A stretch of DNA of 64,000 nt from contig CAVQJL010000010.1 of assembly GCA_963712815.1 (NCBI GenBank), forward strand, positions 186,001 through 250,000, in the 5' to 3' direction. Shown here piece after piece: positions 1 to 7,266 of the stretch; position 1 is the first letter of the stretch, and every line of letters starts with the position of its first letter. The notes beneath the pieces are model-generated. The model had not been told where the DNA came from. It saw only the letters and a program-made list of their open reading frames with translations, and made no database searches. Both the position numbers and the translations under genes were made by a program. The stretch comes from RPQJ01 sp963712815. Lineage in GTDB: Bacteria > Pseudomonadota > Gammaproteobacteria > Steroidobacterales > Steroidobacteraceae.

Positions 1-78
1 AGGGTAATGTTGTCCAGTTCAAGCAGGCTGAGTAGCAGCTCAGTCAAAGGTTCACCAAGCCACGCCGCGCGCAGTGCC

Positions 79-141
79 GCCTAACCCCTCGTTCAAGCGG
101 AGCGCCAACGGCATGTCGCCCGCTTGACTCGAAGGCTAGGC
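79..141 (+). repeat. Integron attC recombination site
   Basis: The site starts with R'' GCCTAAC (79-85) and ends with R' GCTAGGC (135-141), which pair with one mismatch. Inside, L'' GTTCAAGCGG (91-100) pairs with L' CCGCTTGAC (120-128). The extra T in L'' leaves a one-base bulge, the extrahelical base typical of folded attC sites. The apex (101-119) is GC-rich. The R'' box supplies a TAA stop (82-84) to a 27-codon open frame entering from position 1, as is usual for a cassette 3' end. The next gene starts 44 bases later. No integrase gene lies in the window. Confidence 0.72.
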
Positions 142-184
142 GTCGCAATCCACGTTCGGCGTCGCTCACAGCTCCGAGAATCCC

Positions 185-832
185 ATGCCCAAGCTTCGCG
201 TAGAGGGTTTCACGGTCTCCCTGGATGGCTTCGGCGCCGGCCCGGACCAAGACCTGAACAATCCACTCGGCGTGGGTGGCACCTCGCTTCATGGCTGGGC
301 GCTCCCCACCCGGACGTTCCAGAAGCGCCTGTTTGGCAGCGACGGTGGAGACGACGGCTTGGACGAGAAATTTGCCGCACGAGGCTTCCACAATATCGGA
401 GCGTGGATCCTGGGAAGGAACATGTTCGGGCCAGTCCGCGGACCCTGGCCTGACGAAAGCTGGCGAGGTTGGTGGGGCGAGAACCCTGTTTATCACGTCG
501 CCGTGTTCGTGCTGACGCACTACGCGCGCGCGCCACTTGTCATGGATGGCGGAACCACTTTCTACTTTGTGACAGAGGGCCCTCTCGTCGCGCTCGAGCG
601 CGCGCGTGAGGCCGCCAACGGCAAGGACGTGCGGGTTGGCGGCGGCGTCAATGTCATCCAGCAGTATCTTCACCAACGCCTCATCGACGAGATGCACATT
701 GCCATCTCGCCGGTACTGCTTGGCGCCGGCGAGAGACTCTTTGAAGGTGTCAATCTCCCGGCCTTGGGGTACGCATGCACCGAGCATGAAGCGACGCCAA
801 AGGCAACCCATATCGTTCTGTCGCGACAGTGA
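185..832 (+). CDS. Dihydrofolate reductase family protein (RibD C-terminal fold)
   Basis: The 215-residue protein matches the RibD C-terminal/YyaP-YwjB reductase fold. It opens with a beta strand and the SLDGFGAG motif (about residues 11-18) and has an LVMDGGTTFYFVTEG segment near the middle. The VRVGGGVNVIQQYL glycine-rich NADP-binding motif follows, then a C-terminal DEMHIAISPVLLGAGERLF segment characteristic of this family. These enzymes bind NAD(P)H; the substrate here is unknown, and the gene is not a true folA (a separate folA lies at 36 kb). It is the first gene after an attC site, consistent with integron cassette cargo. The ATG is 44 bases after the attC end. Confidence 0.85.
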   Translation: MPKLRVEGFTVSLDGFGAGPDQDLNNPLGVGGTSLHGWALPTRTFQKRLFGSDGGDDGLDEKFAARGFHNIGAWILGRNMFGPVRGPWPDESWRGWWGENPVYHVAVFVLTHYARAPLVMDGGTTFYFVTEGPLVALERAREAANGKDVRVGGGVNVIQQYLHQRLIDEMHIAISPVLLGAGERLFEGVNLPALGYACTEHEATPKATHIVLSRQ

Positions 833-999
833 GCGACGTAGCAAGACGTGACCGCTGCGTCCGTGGTGTGGCCGCGGTTCACACTGGCCCATTGGCAACT
901 GCGCGACTCACCAGCGACATCGAGGGGTGCGACAATGAAACGAGCGGTCCTCGGTCTCGTGCGTGTACTCGCTCAACGGCCAAGCCTTGAGGAAACCAT

Positions 1000-1644
1000 A
1001 TGACCAATATGAATAACCGGGTTCGGTTGTCGATCGAAATTGTCGTCGCTCTGGGCGTGCTGCTGGCGGCGCGGGCGCTGGTGCCGGACGTGGCCTATCG
1101 CAATTTTTATTTCATGGTGGCGACGCTGGCGGTCATCTTTGTGCTTGTGACCGTCTCTGGCGAGGGGCTTCGCAGTCTGGGGCTCGGCAAGCCCGCGAGC
1201 TGGAAGCGCTTTTTCGTCTGGACGGGCGTGGCGCTCGCCGGCACCGTGGTGATCGGGGTAGTGCTCTATCCCCTGATCGCCTCCTGGCTGCCCGCGCCCC
1301 AAGGTACAGGGGATAGCGTTGGCGGACCCGGCAGCCACCGCATTGCCACACTGATTCTGGTCGGATGGTTCGCTGCCGCTTTCGGCGAAGAAGTCACTTT
1401 TCGCGGCTTTGTCCTGCCGAGGCTGGCTGGCATCTTGGGAAGCACCGGTGCGGGATGGATTCTCGCCATTGTCGTCCAGGCGGCGATTTTTGCCGCGCTG
1501 CACGCCTCACAGCTCGGCATGGTGATCGCCGGGCTGTTTGGCCTCTTGTACGGCGTGGTGTTCTGGCGTTCCGGCCACTTGCTCTGGCCGGTGATCATCG
1601 CGCACGCACTACCGGACACAGTGTCCATACTCTCCGGTGGCTGA
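1000..1644 (+). CDS. CPBP family intramembrane metalloprotease
   Basis: The 214-residue protein is mostly hydrophobic, with roughly six predicted membrane segments. It has the CPBP (Abi, CAAX protease/bacteriocin-processing) motifs: EEVTFRGF near residue 131 (the EExxxR motif), a His in AALHASQLG near 168, and a final HALPD near 206. Members of the family are Rce1-like glutamic/metal proteases whose bacterial substrates are mostly unknown. The ATG follows a GAGGAAA Shine-Dalgarno site by about six bases. It sits alone between 167- and 157-base spacers in a strip of unrelated single genes. Confidence 0.85.
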   Translation: MTNMNNRVRLSIEIVVALGVLLAARALVPDVAYRNFYFMVATLAVIFVLVTVSGEGLRSLGLGKPASWKRFFVWTGVALAGTVVIGVVLYPLIASWLPAPQGTGDSVGGPGSHRIATLILVGWFAAAFGEEVTFRGFVLPRLAGILGSTGAGWILAIVVQAAIFAALHASQLGMVIAGLFGLLYGVVFWRSGHLLWPVIIAHALPDTVSILSGG

Positions 1645-1801
1645 ATAAAAGGGAGAGTCTGGTCGGGTCCGGTCCGTAACCAATGCCAAAGCGGAACATT
1701 AATCCGCCGAACCACCCGCTCCACCATGACGCGGCCTGGGGCTGGGCGGGTGAGCGCGAGCGTCACGCGACCGGAAAACTGGGAAACGAAAAGGGCCTCG
1801 A

Positions 1802-2239
1802 ATGATCGAATGGCGAACCGTGAGAAATGCACTCCGTGGAATTCAGACGAGCGGATTTCTGTCATTCCCGCGCCTGATCATCCTTGTTCTCGCCGGACTG
1901 CTCGTCTATTACCACACCTTCACCCTCTACGATCTGTATCTGGGCGCCGGCACCAGTGCTCGTACAGCATTCGAGTACGTACAGTCGGCCCTCCGTGTGG
2001 TGATCACTCTCAGTTTGCTGCTCGTCGTCTTTGGACGCCGCTTGGCCTTGTGGGGCATGTGGGCCGGCATCGCCGGGCTCATTGCAACGCACTACTGGGC
2101 GCATTTCGGTAACCTGCCCGTCGATTTCACCGAGGGCCGGCACCCGCTCTCCTACCTCAAGGGCTTCATTTTCCCGACAATCATTACCGTGGCGTTCCGC
2201 ACGACGAGCCGGCGCGGCGACTCCAGTGTTCGCGAATGA
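1802..2239 (+). CDS. Small membrane protein of unknown function
   Basis: The 145-residue protein is not assigned to a family here. Four hydrophobic stretches are visible (about residues 22-42, 62-80, 84-98 and 120-135), suggesting an inner membrane protein with short loops; the C-terminus is Arg/Ser-rich and polar. A GAAAAGGG purine-rich stretch precedes the ATG. Its TGA overlaps the ATG of the next open frame (ATGA, 2236-2239). It belongs to the accessory strip at the left end, so cassette or horizontally acquired origin is plausible, but no attC site flanks it directly. Confidence 0.65.
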   Translation: MIEWRTVRNALRGIQTSGFLSFPRLIILVLAGLLVYYHTFTLYDLYLGAGTSARTAFEYVQSALRVVITLSLLLVVFGRRLALWGMWAGIAGLIATHYWAHFGNLPVDFTEGRHPLSYLKGFIFPTIITVAFRTTSRRGDSSVRE

Positions 2240-2268
2240 ATGTGAGCGATCTTTCAGGACGATCCAAC

Positions 2269-2391
2269 ATGCAGACCTGCCTCGAACCGACACAAGGGTC
2301 CGCTCGTGCTTTCTTCATGAGAGGCATTTCGGGCAACGTGGTCATGTTGAACCTGCTTCGTTACCGCGCGATCGCCGGCGAGGCGGCGGGC
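2269..2391 (+). pseudogene. N-terminal remnant of a DUF1330-like protein
   Basis: From an ATG at 2269 the frame reads about 41 residues including FMRGISGNVVMLNLLRYRAI, which closely resembles the opening beta strand of DUF1330 (dimeric alpha-beta barrel) proteins, where VVMLNLLRFR is typical. The rest of such a domain is missing: the frame runs directly into the start of a signal peptide belonging to another family. The most likely explanation is a truncated gene joined in frame to its neighbour. Whether a fused protein starting at 2236 or 2269 is made is unknown. Confidence 0.45.
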
Positions 2392-2847
2392 ATGGCGATT
2401 CGCATCGCGTTCGCCGTAGTGCTCGCCACGACTCCGTTCCAGGTTGCGAGGTCGGCACCCGAGTCACTCCGGGAGCAGGTCATTTCCGCCGAGCGTGCGT
2501 TCGCGAGATCGATGGCCGATCGAAGCCTCGCGGAATTCTCGGCCCATGTCGCCGATGAGGCCATCTTCTTCACCGGCCCGGTTCCGCTTCGCGGCAAGTC
2601 CGAAGTCGTTGCAGGCTGGGCCCGATTTTTCGAATCCGCAGCCGCCCCGTTCTCCTGGGAGCCTGACCAGGTCGAGGTTCTGCAGTCCGGCACCCTGGCA
2701 CTGAGCACCGGGCTGGTCCGCGATCCAGCCGGCAAGGTGATCGGCCGCTTCAATTCGGTGTGGCGGCAGGAGGCGCCAGGAGTGTGGCGTGTGATCTTCG
2801 ACAAAGGCAGTCCGCCGGAACCTGGCGACACGGGCAAGAGCCGATGA
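2392..2847 (+). CDS. Secreted SnoaL-like/DUF4440 protein (NTF2-like fold)
   Basis: From ATG 2392 the product is 151 residues with a signal peptide (MAIRIAFAVVLATTPFQVARS) and a mature domain of the DUF4440/SnoaL-like NTF2 superfamily. Matching parts are an N-terminal helix (EQVISAERAFARSMADRSL), an aromatic strand (HVADEAIFFTGPV, LRGKSEVVAGWARFF) and a terminal FNSVWRQEAPGVWRVIFDKG typical of DUF4440. Such domains form small cavities and are found as enzymes or binding modules; no substrate can be assigned. The open frame extends upstream to 2236 through a DUF1330-like remnant, but the signal peptide argues for the start at 2392. Its TGA overlaps an ATG at 2844. Confidence 0.7.
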   Translation: MAIRIAFAVVLATTPFQVARSAPESLREQVISAERAFARSMADRSLAEFSAHVADEAIFFTGPVPLRGKSEVVAGWARFFESAAAPFSWEPDQVEVLQSGTLALSTGLVRDPAGKVIGRFNSVWRQEAPGVWRVIFDKGSPPEPGDTGKSR

Positions 2848-2969
2848 AGCTCTACGCGCACCCCTTTCGGCCCTGCAGGCAGAGTGCCGGCTCGTCCGTC
2901 CGTTGCGCGTGCCGTGGACGAGGCGCGGCCTTATCGTGGCTACTTTCCGCTTGGGGCACCCGATCGTGA
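2844..2969 (+). pseudogene. Short open frame, possible GST N-terminal remnant
   Basis: A 41-codon frame starts at an ATG overlapping the previous stop (ATGA). It begins MKLYAHPF, which resembles the first strand of glutathione S-transferases, but homology stops after eight residues and the remainder is Arg/Ser-rich with no GST features. Together with the DUF1330-like and methyltransferase-like fragments nearby it fits a pattern of truncated gene heads, but an eight-residue match may be chance. The stretch 2970-3061 shows no gene. Confidence 0.22.
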
Positions 2970-3061
2970 CTGAAGTCGCCGGGTGATCTTCGTTCGCGAC
3001 GCGATCGCAGTGCCGGGCCGGAGAAGCTCGATTGGCTTCGCGGCTCACGTGGCGCAAGATG

Positions 3062-3120
3062 GCCGGCAACGCGCTGCAGCCCACGCCGCAGAGTGGCGTG
3101 GCTCAGCTTCGCCGTCAGGC
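3062..3120 (+). repeat. Degenerate attC-like hairpin
   Basis: The region ends with GTCAGGC (3114-3120), one change from the consensus R' box GTTAGGC. It contains a near-perfect hairpin: AGCCCACGCC pairs with GGCGTGGCT with one extra base in the left arm, flanked by GCTGC and CAGC. The left end (GCCGGCAAC) is a poor R'' box. The next gene, a VOC protein, starts 22 bases downstream, the usual spacing for a cassette gene after attC. Read as protein it gives NALQPTPQSG, a peptide often seen where attC sites are translated. Confidence 0.45.
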
Positions 3121-3142
3121 AATTGCCGAATCGGAGCAAGCC

Positions 3143-3502
3143 ATGCCCGCGCACGAGAAGATCAACTACGTCGAATTTCCTGCCAGGGACCTGGGCGCGA
3201 CGAAATCGTTCTTCCAGGCGGCATTCGGCTGGTCTTTCGACGACTATGGGCCCACCTACGCGGCGTTCTCGGGACAAGGGCTCGATGGTGGCTTTTACCG
3301 GTCCGACCTCGCGGCTTCGACGCAGAGCGGCAGCGCCCTGATCGTCTTCTACAGCGAGCGACTGGAGGAGACCCAGGCGAAGGTCGAGAGCGCGGGCGGG
3401 CGCATCGTGAAGCCGGTCTTCTCGTTCCCGGGCGGGCGTCGCTTCCACTTCACCGAGCCGAGCGGGAACGAGTTCGCGGTATGGGGCGACGCCGGCACCT
3501 GA
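3143..3502 (+). CDS. VOC family protein (glyoxalase/bleomycin-resistance fold)
   Basis: This 119-residue protein has a single vicinal-oxygen-chelate domain. It opens with EKINYVEFPARDLGATKSFF, the typical first strand and helix, has AAFGWSFDDYGPTYAAF, and ends with SFPGGRRFHFTEPSGNEFAVW, a signature of the last repeat including the metal-site Glu of ExxGN. Close relatives are small dimeric proteins annotated only as VOC family. ATG 3143 is chosen because the domain begins right there and GGAG lies about seven bases upstream; the longer frame from 3032 runs through the attC-like hairpin. It is likely cassette cargo. Confidence 0.85.
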   Translation: MPAHEKINYVEFPARDLGATKSFFQAAFGWSFDDYGPTYAAFSGQGLDGGFYRSDLAASTQSGSALIVFYSERLEETQAKVESAGGRIVKPVFSFPGGRRFHFTEPSGNEFAVWGDAGT

Positions 3503-3588
3503 CCAAGCAGAACGAATTCCGCCGAGCATTCGCCCCGACCGGTCGGCCAGGCGGGGGCCTTGCGGCGGACATTCGGGGAGGCTCATTC

Positions 3589-3819
3589 ATGACTGGTCTC
3601 GAAACGCACTACTCCGTCAGCGGGATCGAGGCACGGATCCTGGCCGCCATCCGCGAGGCGGGCCTGGATCCCGAGCGACGGTTGTCGCCCGAGGAACTCG
3701 GGGCGCTCGCTCGGCGCAGTCTTGAGGAGGACCAGGTCCGCCTCGTCCGGGGTGTGTTCCGGGCGAAATGGCGCACCGGACCGCCTCGGGGTAATCTCCC
3801 AAGTACAACTTTCACTTGA
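3589..3819 (+). pseudogene. N-terminal fragment resembling a SAM-dependent methyltransferase
   Basis: A good SD site (GGGGAGG) precedes ATG 3589, and the 76-residue frame reads ETHYSVSGIEARILAAIREA then LDPERRLSPEELGAL. This is very like the N-terminal helical segment of a family of UbiE-like methyltransferases, in which an HY...ILAALRAAG.DP...LAPVD opening precedes the SAM domain. The SAM-binding domain is absent; after residue 45 the frame changes to Arg-rich sequence and stops. A truncated gene head is the simplest reading. A short independent protein cannot be excluded. Confidence 0.4.
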
Positions 3820-3830
3820 CGGTGTCGTCC

Positions 3831-4043
3831 ATGAAGACGCTGTTGCTGCTCATCGGCTGGCTCCTCCTGTTCGTCCTGTGCTGGCCGCTGGCGCTTCTCG
3901 CTGTGGTCCTGTGGCCGGTGGTCTGGCTGCTGTCGCTGCCGTTCCGGCTGCTCGGCATCGCGGTGGGGGCGGTGTTCGCCCTGCTTCGGGCCGTGCTGTA
4001 CCTGCCCGCTCGCCTGCTCGGCCACCGCCCGGCGGCGGCGTGA
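3831..4043 (+). CDS. Small hydrophobic membrane protein
   Basis: The 70-residue product starts MKTLLLLIGWLLLF and is almost entirely hydrophobic. Two or three membrane segments are separated by short turns (CWPLAL, PFRLLG), and the tail is basic (LPARLLGHRPAAA). No family name is recognised. ATG 3831 is preferred over an in-frame TTG at 3816 that overlaps the preceding stop. A hairpin, GCCCGGA (4054-4060) with TCCGGGC (4071-4077), lies just downstream without a T-tract and may be a weak terminator. Confidence 0.55.
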   Translation: MKTLLLLIGWLLLFVLCWPLALLAVVLWPVVWLLSLPFRLLGIAVGAVFALLRAVLYLPARLLGHRPAAA

Positions 4044-4109
4044 CGGCGCTGCTGCCCGGAGAGCGACGCGTCCGGGCCTGACGCGCCGAGTCCGGAGCGA
4101 GCACCACCA

Positions 4110-4832
4110 TTGCGCCCAGCGTCACCCGAATCACGCGATCCGGCAGCCGAAACGCAGGTCGAGGCCCGGCGATTCACCCGAGCCGACCTGGAACGAGGAC
4201 CGCGCGAGGTCCTGAGCCAGGGCCGCTGGGCCAATGCAATCCTTTACCTTTTCGACCACGGCGGAGTCACGTGGGCGGTCAAGGACTTCCGGCCGCGCTC
4301 GTTCCTGTCGCGGAATCTCATCGGTCGCTTCCTGGTCCGGCGCGAGTTCGGGGCCCTGAAGCGGGTTGCAGGCGTCCCGGCCACGCCCCAAGGCGCGTTT
4401 CGCGTGGATGCGCTGGCACTGGCCTATCGCTTCGTGCCCGGACGGAGCCTGCGCGGACTGCGGGACTTCAAGCTGCCGCCCGACTACTTTCCCGCGCTGG
4501 AGCGCGGCCTGCGCGCCATGCATGCCTCCGCGCGGCTCGCGCACTTCGATTTGCGCAACGCCAAGAACATCCTCGTCACGGACAGCGGCGAACCCCTGCT
4601 GCTCGACTTCCAGTCCGCGGCCGGCACCGGCTGGATGCCCGGCCCGCTGCGCCGGTTTGCCGAAGAAGTCGACGTGGCCGCGATCTACAAGCACTGGCGG
4701 AAGCGCAGTCCGGACACCCTCGGCCCGGAACGCGCGGCGGCGCTCGACCGCATGACCCGCATCCGCCCGCTGTGGGCGCTGCGCGGTTATATTGGCGCGC
4801 CCCGCCCGCCCAGGCGCAAAGGCAAGAACTGA
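4110..4832 (+). CDS. Protein-kinase-fold protein (RIO/LPS-kinase-like)
   Basis: The 240-residue protein contains a compact kinase fold. TWAVKDFRPRS (about 54-64) supplies the ATP-binding Lys. The catalytic loop reads LAHFDLRNAKNILV (about 143-156), with Asp and Asn in the kinase positions, followed by PLLLDFQSA with the metal-binding Asp. This layout resembles Kdo/WaaP-type lipopolysaccharide kinases and RIO-like small kinases. The substrate is unknown. No ATG suits the N-terminus; the frame begins at a TTG, so the start is uncertain. The gene is followed closely by a membrane methyltransferase-like gene, suggesting an envelope-related pair. Confidence 0.65.
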   Translation: MRPASPESRDPAAETQVEARRFTRADLERGPREVLSQGRWANAILYLFDHGGVTWAVKDFRPRSFLSRNLIGRFLVRREFGALKRVAGVPATPQGAFRVDALALAYRFVPGRSLRGLRDFKLPPDYFPALERGLRAMHASARLAHFDLRNAKNILVTDSGEPLLLDFQSAAGTGWMPGPLRRFAEEVDVAAIYKHWRKRSPDTLGPERAAALDRMTRIRPLWALRGYIGAPRPPRRKGKN

Positions 4833-4867
4833 ACCCCAGCCCGCATCGCGGTCCCGGAGAACTCACC

Positions 4868-5443
4868 GTGCTCGACGCCGTCCATCGCATCTTCAACAAC
4901 CCGACGCTGCGCAAGGTACTGGTCCGCAGCCGGGTGCTGCTCGGCGCGGCCGCCGTCGCGGCGATCATCTGGAAGCTCGATCCGCAGTGGCTGCTGCCGG
5001 GTTTCCTCGTCTCGATGTTCGGCGAGGCGATCCAGCTGTGGTGCTTCGCCTCGCTCGACAAGGGCCGCACGCTGGCCTTCAACGGGCCCTACGCGCTGGT
5101 GCGGAACCCGATGTATCTCGGCCGCTACTTCATCCTGCTCGGCGGCCTGATGCTGCTCGGCAACGTGTGGCTGCTGCTCGTCTTCACCGTGGTCTACTAC
5201 TTCTACATGGTGAACCGGGTGAAGCGCGAGGAAGAGTACCTGCGCGGACCGCTCGGCGCGCCCTACGAGGACTACCTGCGCACCGTGAACCGCTTCCTGC
5301 CCGGCCCGCCCAAGCCCGGCAGCCGGCTCGCCTTCTGGGACTGGAAGCTGCTGAAGCGCAACCACGGCACGACGAATCTCGTCGCGACGCTCGCCTTCTG
5401 GATTGCGGCCTGGGCCTGGGCGAGGTTCGGGCTCGGCGGATGA
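4868..5443 (+). CDS. Isoprenylcysteine methyltransferase family membrane protein
   Basis: From a GTG at 4868, preceded by GGAGAA, the product is 191 residues with about four or five membrane segments. The signature of the ICMT/phospholipid methyltransferase family is present: GPYALVRNPMYLGRY then a hydrophobic stretch, then VKREEEYLRGPLGAPYEDYL, the SAM-binding C-terminal motif with conserved Glu and Tyr. Bacterial members methylate lipids or small molecules and are mostly uncharacterised. A second, diverged member of the same family lies at 35.6 kb. Confidence 0.8.
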   Translation: MLDAVHRIFNNPTLRKVLVRSRVLLGAAAVAAIIWKLDPQWLLPGFLVSMFGEAIQLWCFASLDKGRTLAFNGPYALVRNPMYLGRYFILLGGLMLLGNVWLLLVFTVVYYFYMVNRVKREEEYLRGPLGAPYEDYLRTVNRFLPGPPKPGSRLAFWDWKLLKRNHGTTNLVATLAFWIAAWAWARFGLGG

Positions 5444-5490
5444 ACTGACCCGGGCTGGCGACGGACGCGGGCGGGCGTAAGATCGCCGCC

Positions 5491-6255
5491 ATGCGAATCT
5501 GTGCCGCGCAGCTCGCAGCCGTGCGTGGTGACATTGCCACCAATGTCAGCCGGCACGTTTCGTTCGTCGAACTCGCCTCGTCGCAGCAGGCCGACCTGAT
5601 CTTCTTTCCCGAGCTGTCCCTCACCGGATACGAGCCGGCGCTCGCCCGGGACCTCGCCACCGACACGCAGGACGCGCGACTCGACGTGCTCCAGGGCCTG
5701 GCCGACGCGCGAGGCATCCACATCGGTGTCGGTCTCCCGACGCGCTCGAAATCGGGCCCGCGGATCAGCCTGATCGTCCTTCGACCGGGGGAGGGTCGGT
5801 TGACGTACTCCAAGCAGCAGCTCCATGCAGATGAGCTGTCCTGGTTCACGGACGGCGAAGAGCAGCTCGTGATCGATGCAGGCGGGCATCGGCTGGCGCC
5901 GGCGATCTGCTTCGAGTCGTTGCAGCCGGACCATGCAAGCGCGGTCGCGGACCTGGGGGCCGACGCATACCTCGCATCCGTGGCGAAGCCGCATCGCAAC
6001 GTCGAGACGGCCCGCCAGCACTATTCGACGATCGCCCGGCGTCATTCCATGATCGTGCTGATGGCCAATTGCGTCGGTCCGGCCGACGACTTCGTCGGCG
6101 GCGGTCGGTCCGCGGTCTGGACCGACCGGGGAAGGCTGGCAGCGGAACTGTCGGATCGCGACGAGGGCATCGTCATGATCGACACGACGACCATGGAGGC
6201 GCTGGCAATCCGGTGGCGACCGCCGGGCGGTGAAACGCCCGAGCGTACGCAGTAA
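5491..6255 (+). CDS. Carbon-nitrogen hydrolase (nitrilase superfamily)
   Basis: The 254-residue protein carries the complete nitrilase catalytic triad: Glu41 in FFPELSLTGYEP, Lys108 in TYSKQQLH, and Cys140 in APAICFESL. Members cleave non-peptide C-N bonds (omega-amidases, carbamoylases, amidases). The short length and absence of extra domains place it among single-domain soluble amidases; the substrate cannot be read from sequence. The ATG begins directly with the first beta strand (MRICAAQLA). It converges on hslO; the 82-base gap shows no strong terminator. Confidence 0.85.
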   Translation: MRICAAQLAAVRGDIATNVSRHVSFVELASSQQADLIFFPELSLTGYEPALARDLATDTQDARLDVLQGLADARGIHIGVGLPTRSKSGPRISLIVLRPGEGRLTYSKQQLHADELSWFTDGEEQLVIDAGGHRLAPAICFESLQPDHASAVADLGADAYLASVAKPHRNVETARQHYSTIARRHSMIVLMANCVGPADDFVGGGRSAVWTDRGRLAAELSDRDEGIVMIDTTTMEALAIRWRPPGGETPERTQ

Positions 6256-6337
6256 ACGAGACCGACCTGCGGGAGGACCACCCGCGCGACAGCCGCTGGG
6301 CGACGTCCGGCGATCCGCCATACCAAGGGCGGGACCC

Positions 6338-7261
6338 TCAATGCACGCCGGAACCACCTGCCCCGGACGGCGTGTCGCGGGCGAAGAGGACTGCGCAGTC
6401 CACGGCGTCGTAACGGTAGGCGCGGCTGCAGAACTCGCAGCGCACCTCGACCTGGCCGAATTCCTCGAGCACCGAGTCGACTTCCACGCGGCCGAGCGCC
6501 CGCAGCATGTTGCCGACCCGCTCGCGCGAGCAGCGGCAGCGGAAGAACACCGGCGCCGACTGGAACATGCGCACGTCGTCCTCCGCGAACAGACGGCGCA
6601 GCAACTCGCGGTCCTCGAGCGTTGCGAGTTCTTCCGGGGTCACGGTCCCGGCGACGAGTTGCACGCGCCGCCAGGCGTCCTCGATCTCCTCCTCCGACAC
6701 GCCGCCGGCGCCCGACTCGGTCACGCCGACCGGCCGCGCGGTAACGGGCAGCCGCTGCAGCAGCAATCCGCTGGCGCTTTCGCCGTCCGCCCGCAGCCAC
6801 AGGCGCGTCGGGAGCTGCTCGGACTGCTCGAAATATGCGCGCAGGCAGTCGCTCATGCTCGCGCCGGCGAGCGGCACGATGCCCTGGTAGCGGTTGTCGG
6901 CCTCGCCGCTCTCGACCGTGACGGTCAGCGTGCCGTCGCCCGACAGCGCACGCAGGTCGCGGGTGTCGGGCGGCTCGCGGAAACGCGCCACAGCGCGCAT
7001 GGCGAGCCCGTCCGTGCACTCGACCAGCATCAGGTGCATCGGTCCGGTGCCGCGCAGCTGCAGGGACAACAACCCGTCGAACTTGAGCGTCGAGGACAGG
7101 AGTGCCGCGGCCGCCACCGCCTCGCCGAGCGCGTCGCGCACCTGCGGCGGGTAGTCGTGGTGCTCCATCATCGCGGCCCACGCGGGACCGAGGTGCACGA
7201 GCTGCCCGCGGAACGGGTAGCGCTCGAACACGAAGCGCCGAAGCGTGTCGGCCTGGGCCAT
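6338..7261 (-). CDS. hslO: Redox-regulated chaperone Hsp33
   Basis: This 307-residue protein matches Hsp33, a cytosolic holdase activated by oxidation and unfolding. The N-terminal core includes QLVHLGPAW and a VESGEADNRYQGIVPL segment. The C-terminal zinc switch has CRC (in FFRCRCSRERV) and CEFC (in VEVRCEFCSRAY), so all four cysteines are present. The start ATG lies five bases after the fumarase stop, implying cotranscription with the gat-fum genes. A CEFC rather than CQFC second motif is within normal variation. Confidence 0.93.
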   Translation of the reverse strand: MAQADTLRRFVFERYPFRGQLVHLGPAWAAMMEHHDYPPQVRDALGEAVAAAALLSSTLKFDGLLSLQLRGTGPMHLMLVECTDGLAMRAVARFREPPDTRDLRALSGDGTLTVTVESGEADNRYQGIVPLAGASMSDCLRAYFEQSEQLPTRLWLRADGESASGLLLQRLPVTARPVGVTESGAGGVSEEEIEDAWRRVQLVAGTVTPEELATLEDRELLRRLFAEDDVRMFQSAPVFFRCRCSRERVGNMLRALGRVEVDSVLEEFGQVEVRCEFCSRAYRYDAVDCAVLFARDTPSGAGGSGVH

Positions 7262-7266
7262 GCCCT

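Noticed and set aside
2970..3061. Possible short gene between the SnoaL-like gene and the attC-like hairpin
   Set aside because: No SD, no recognisable protein and frames break quickly; treated as non-coding.
4044..4109. Terminator after the small membrane protein
   Set aside because: The GCCCGGA/TCCGGGC hairpin has no T-tract and a ten-base loop, so termination is only weakly suggested.
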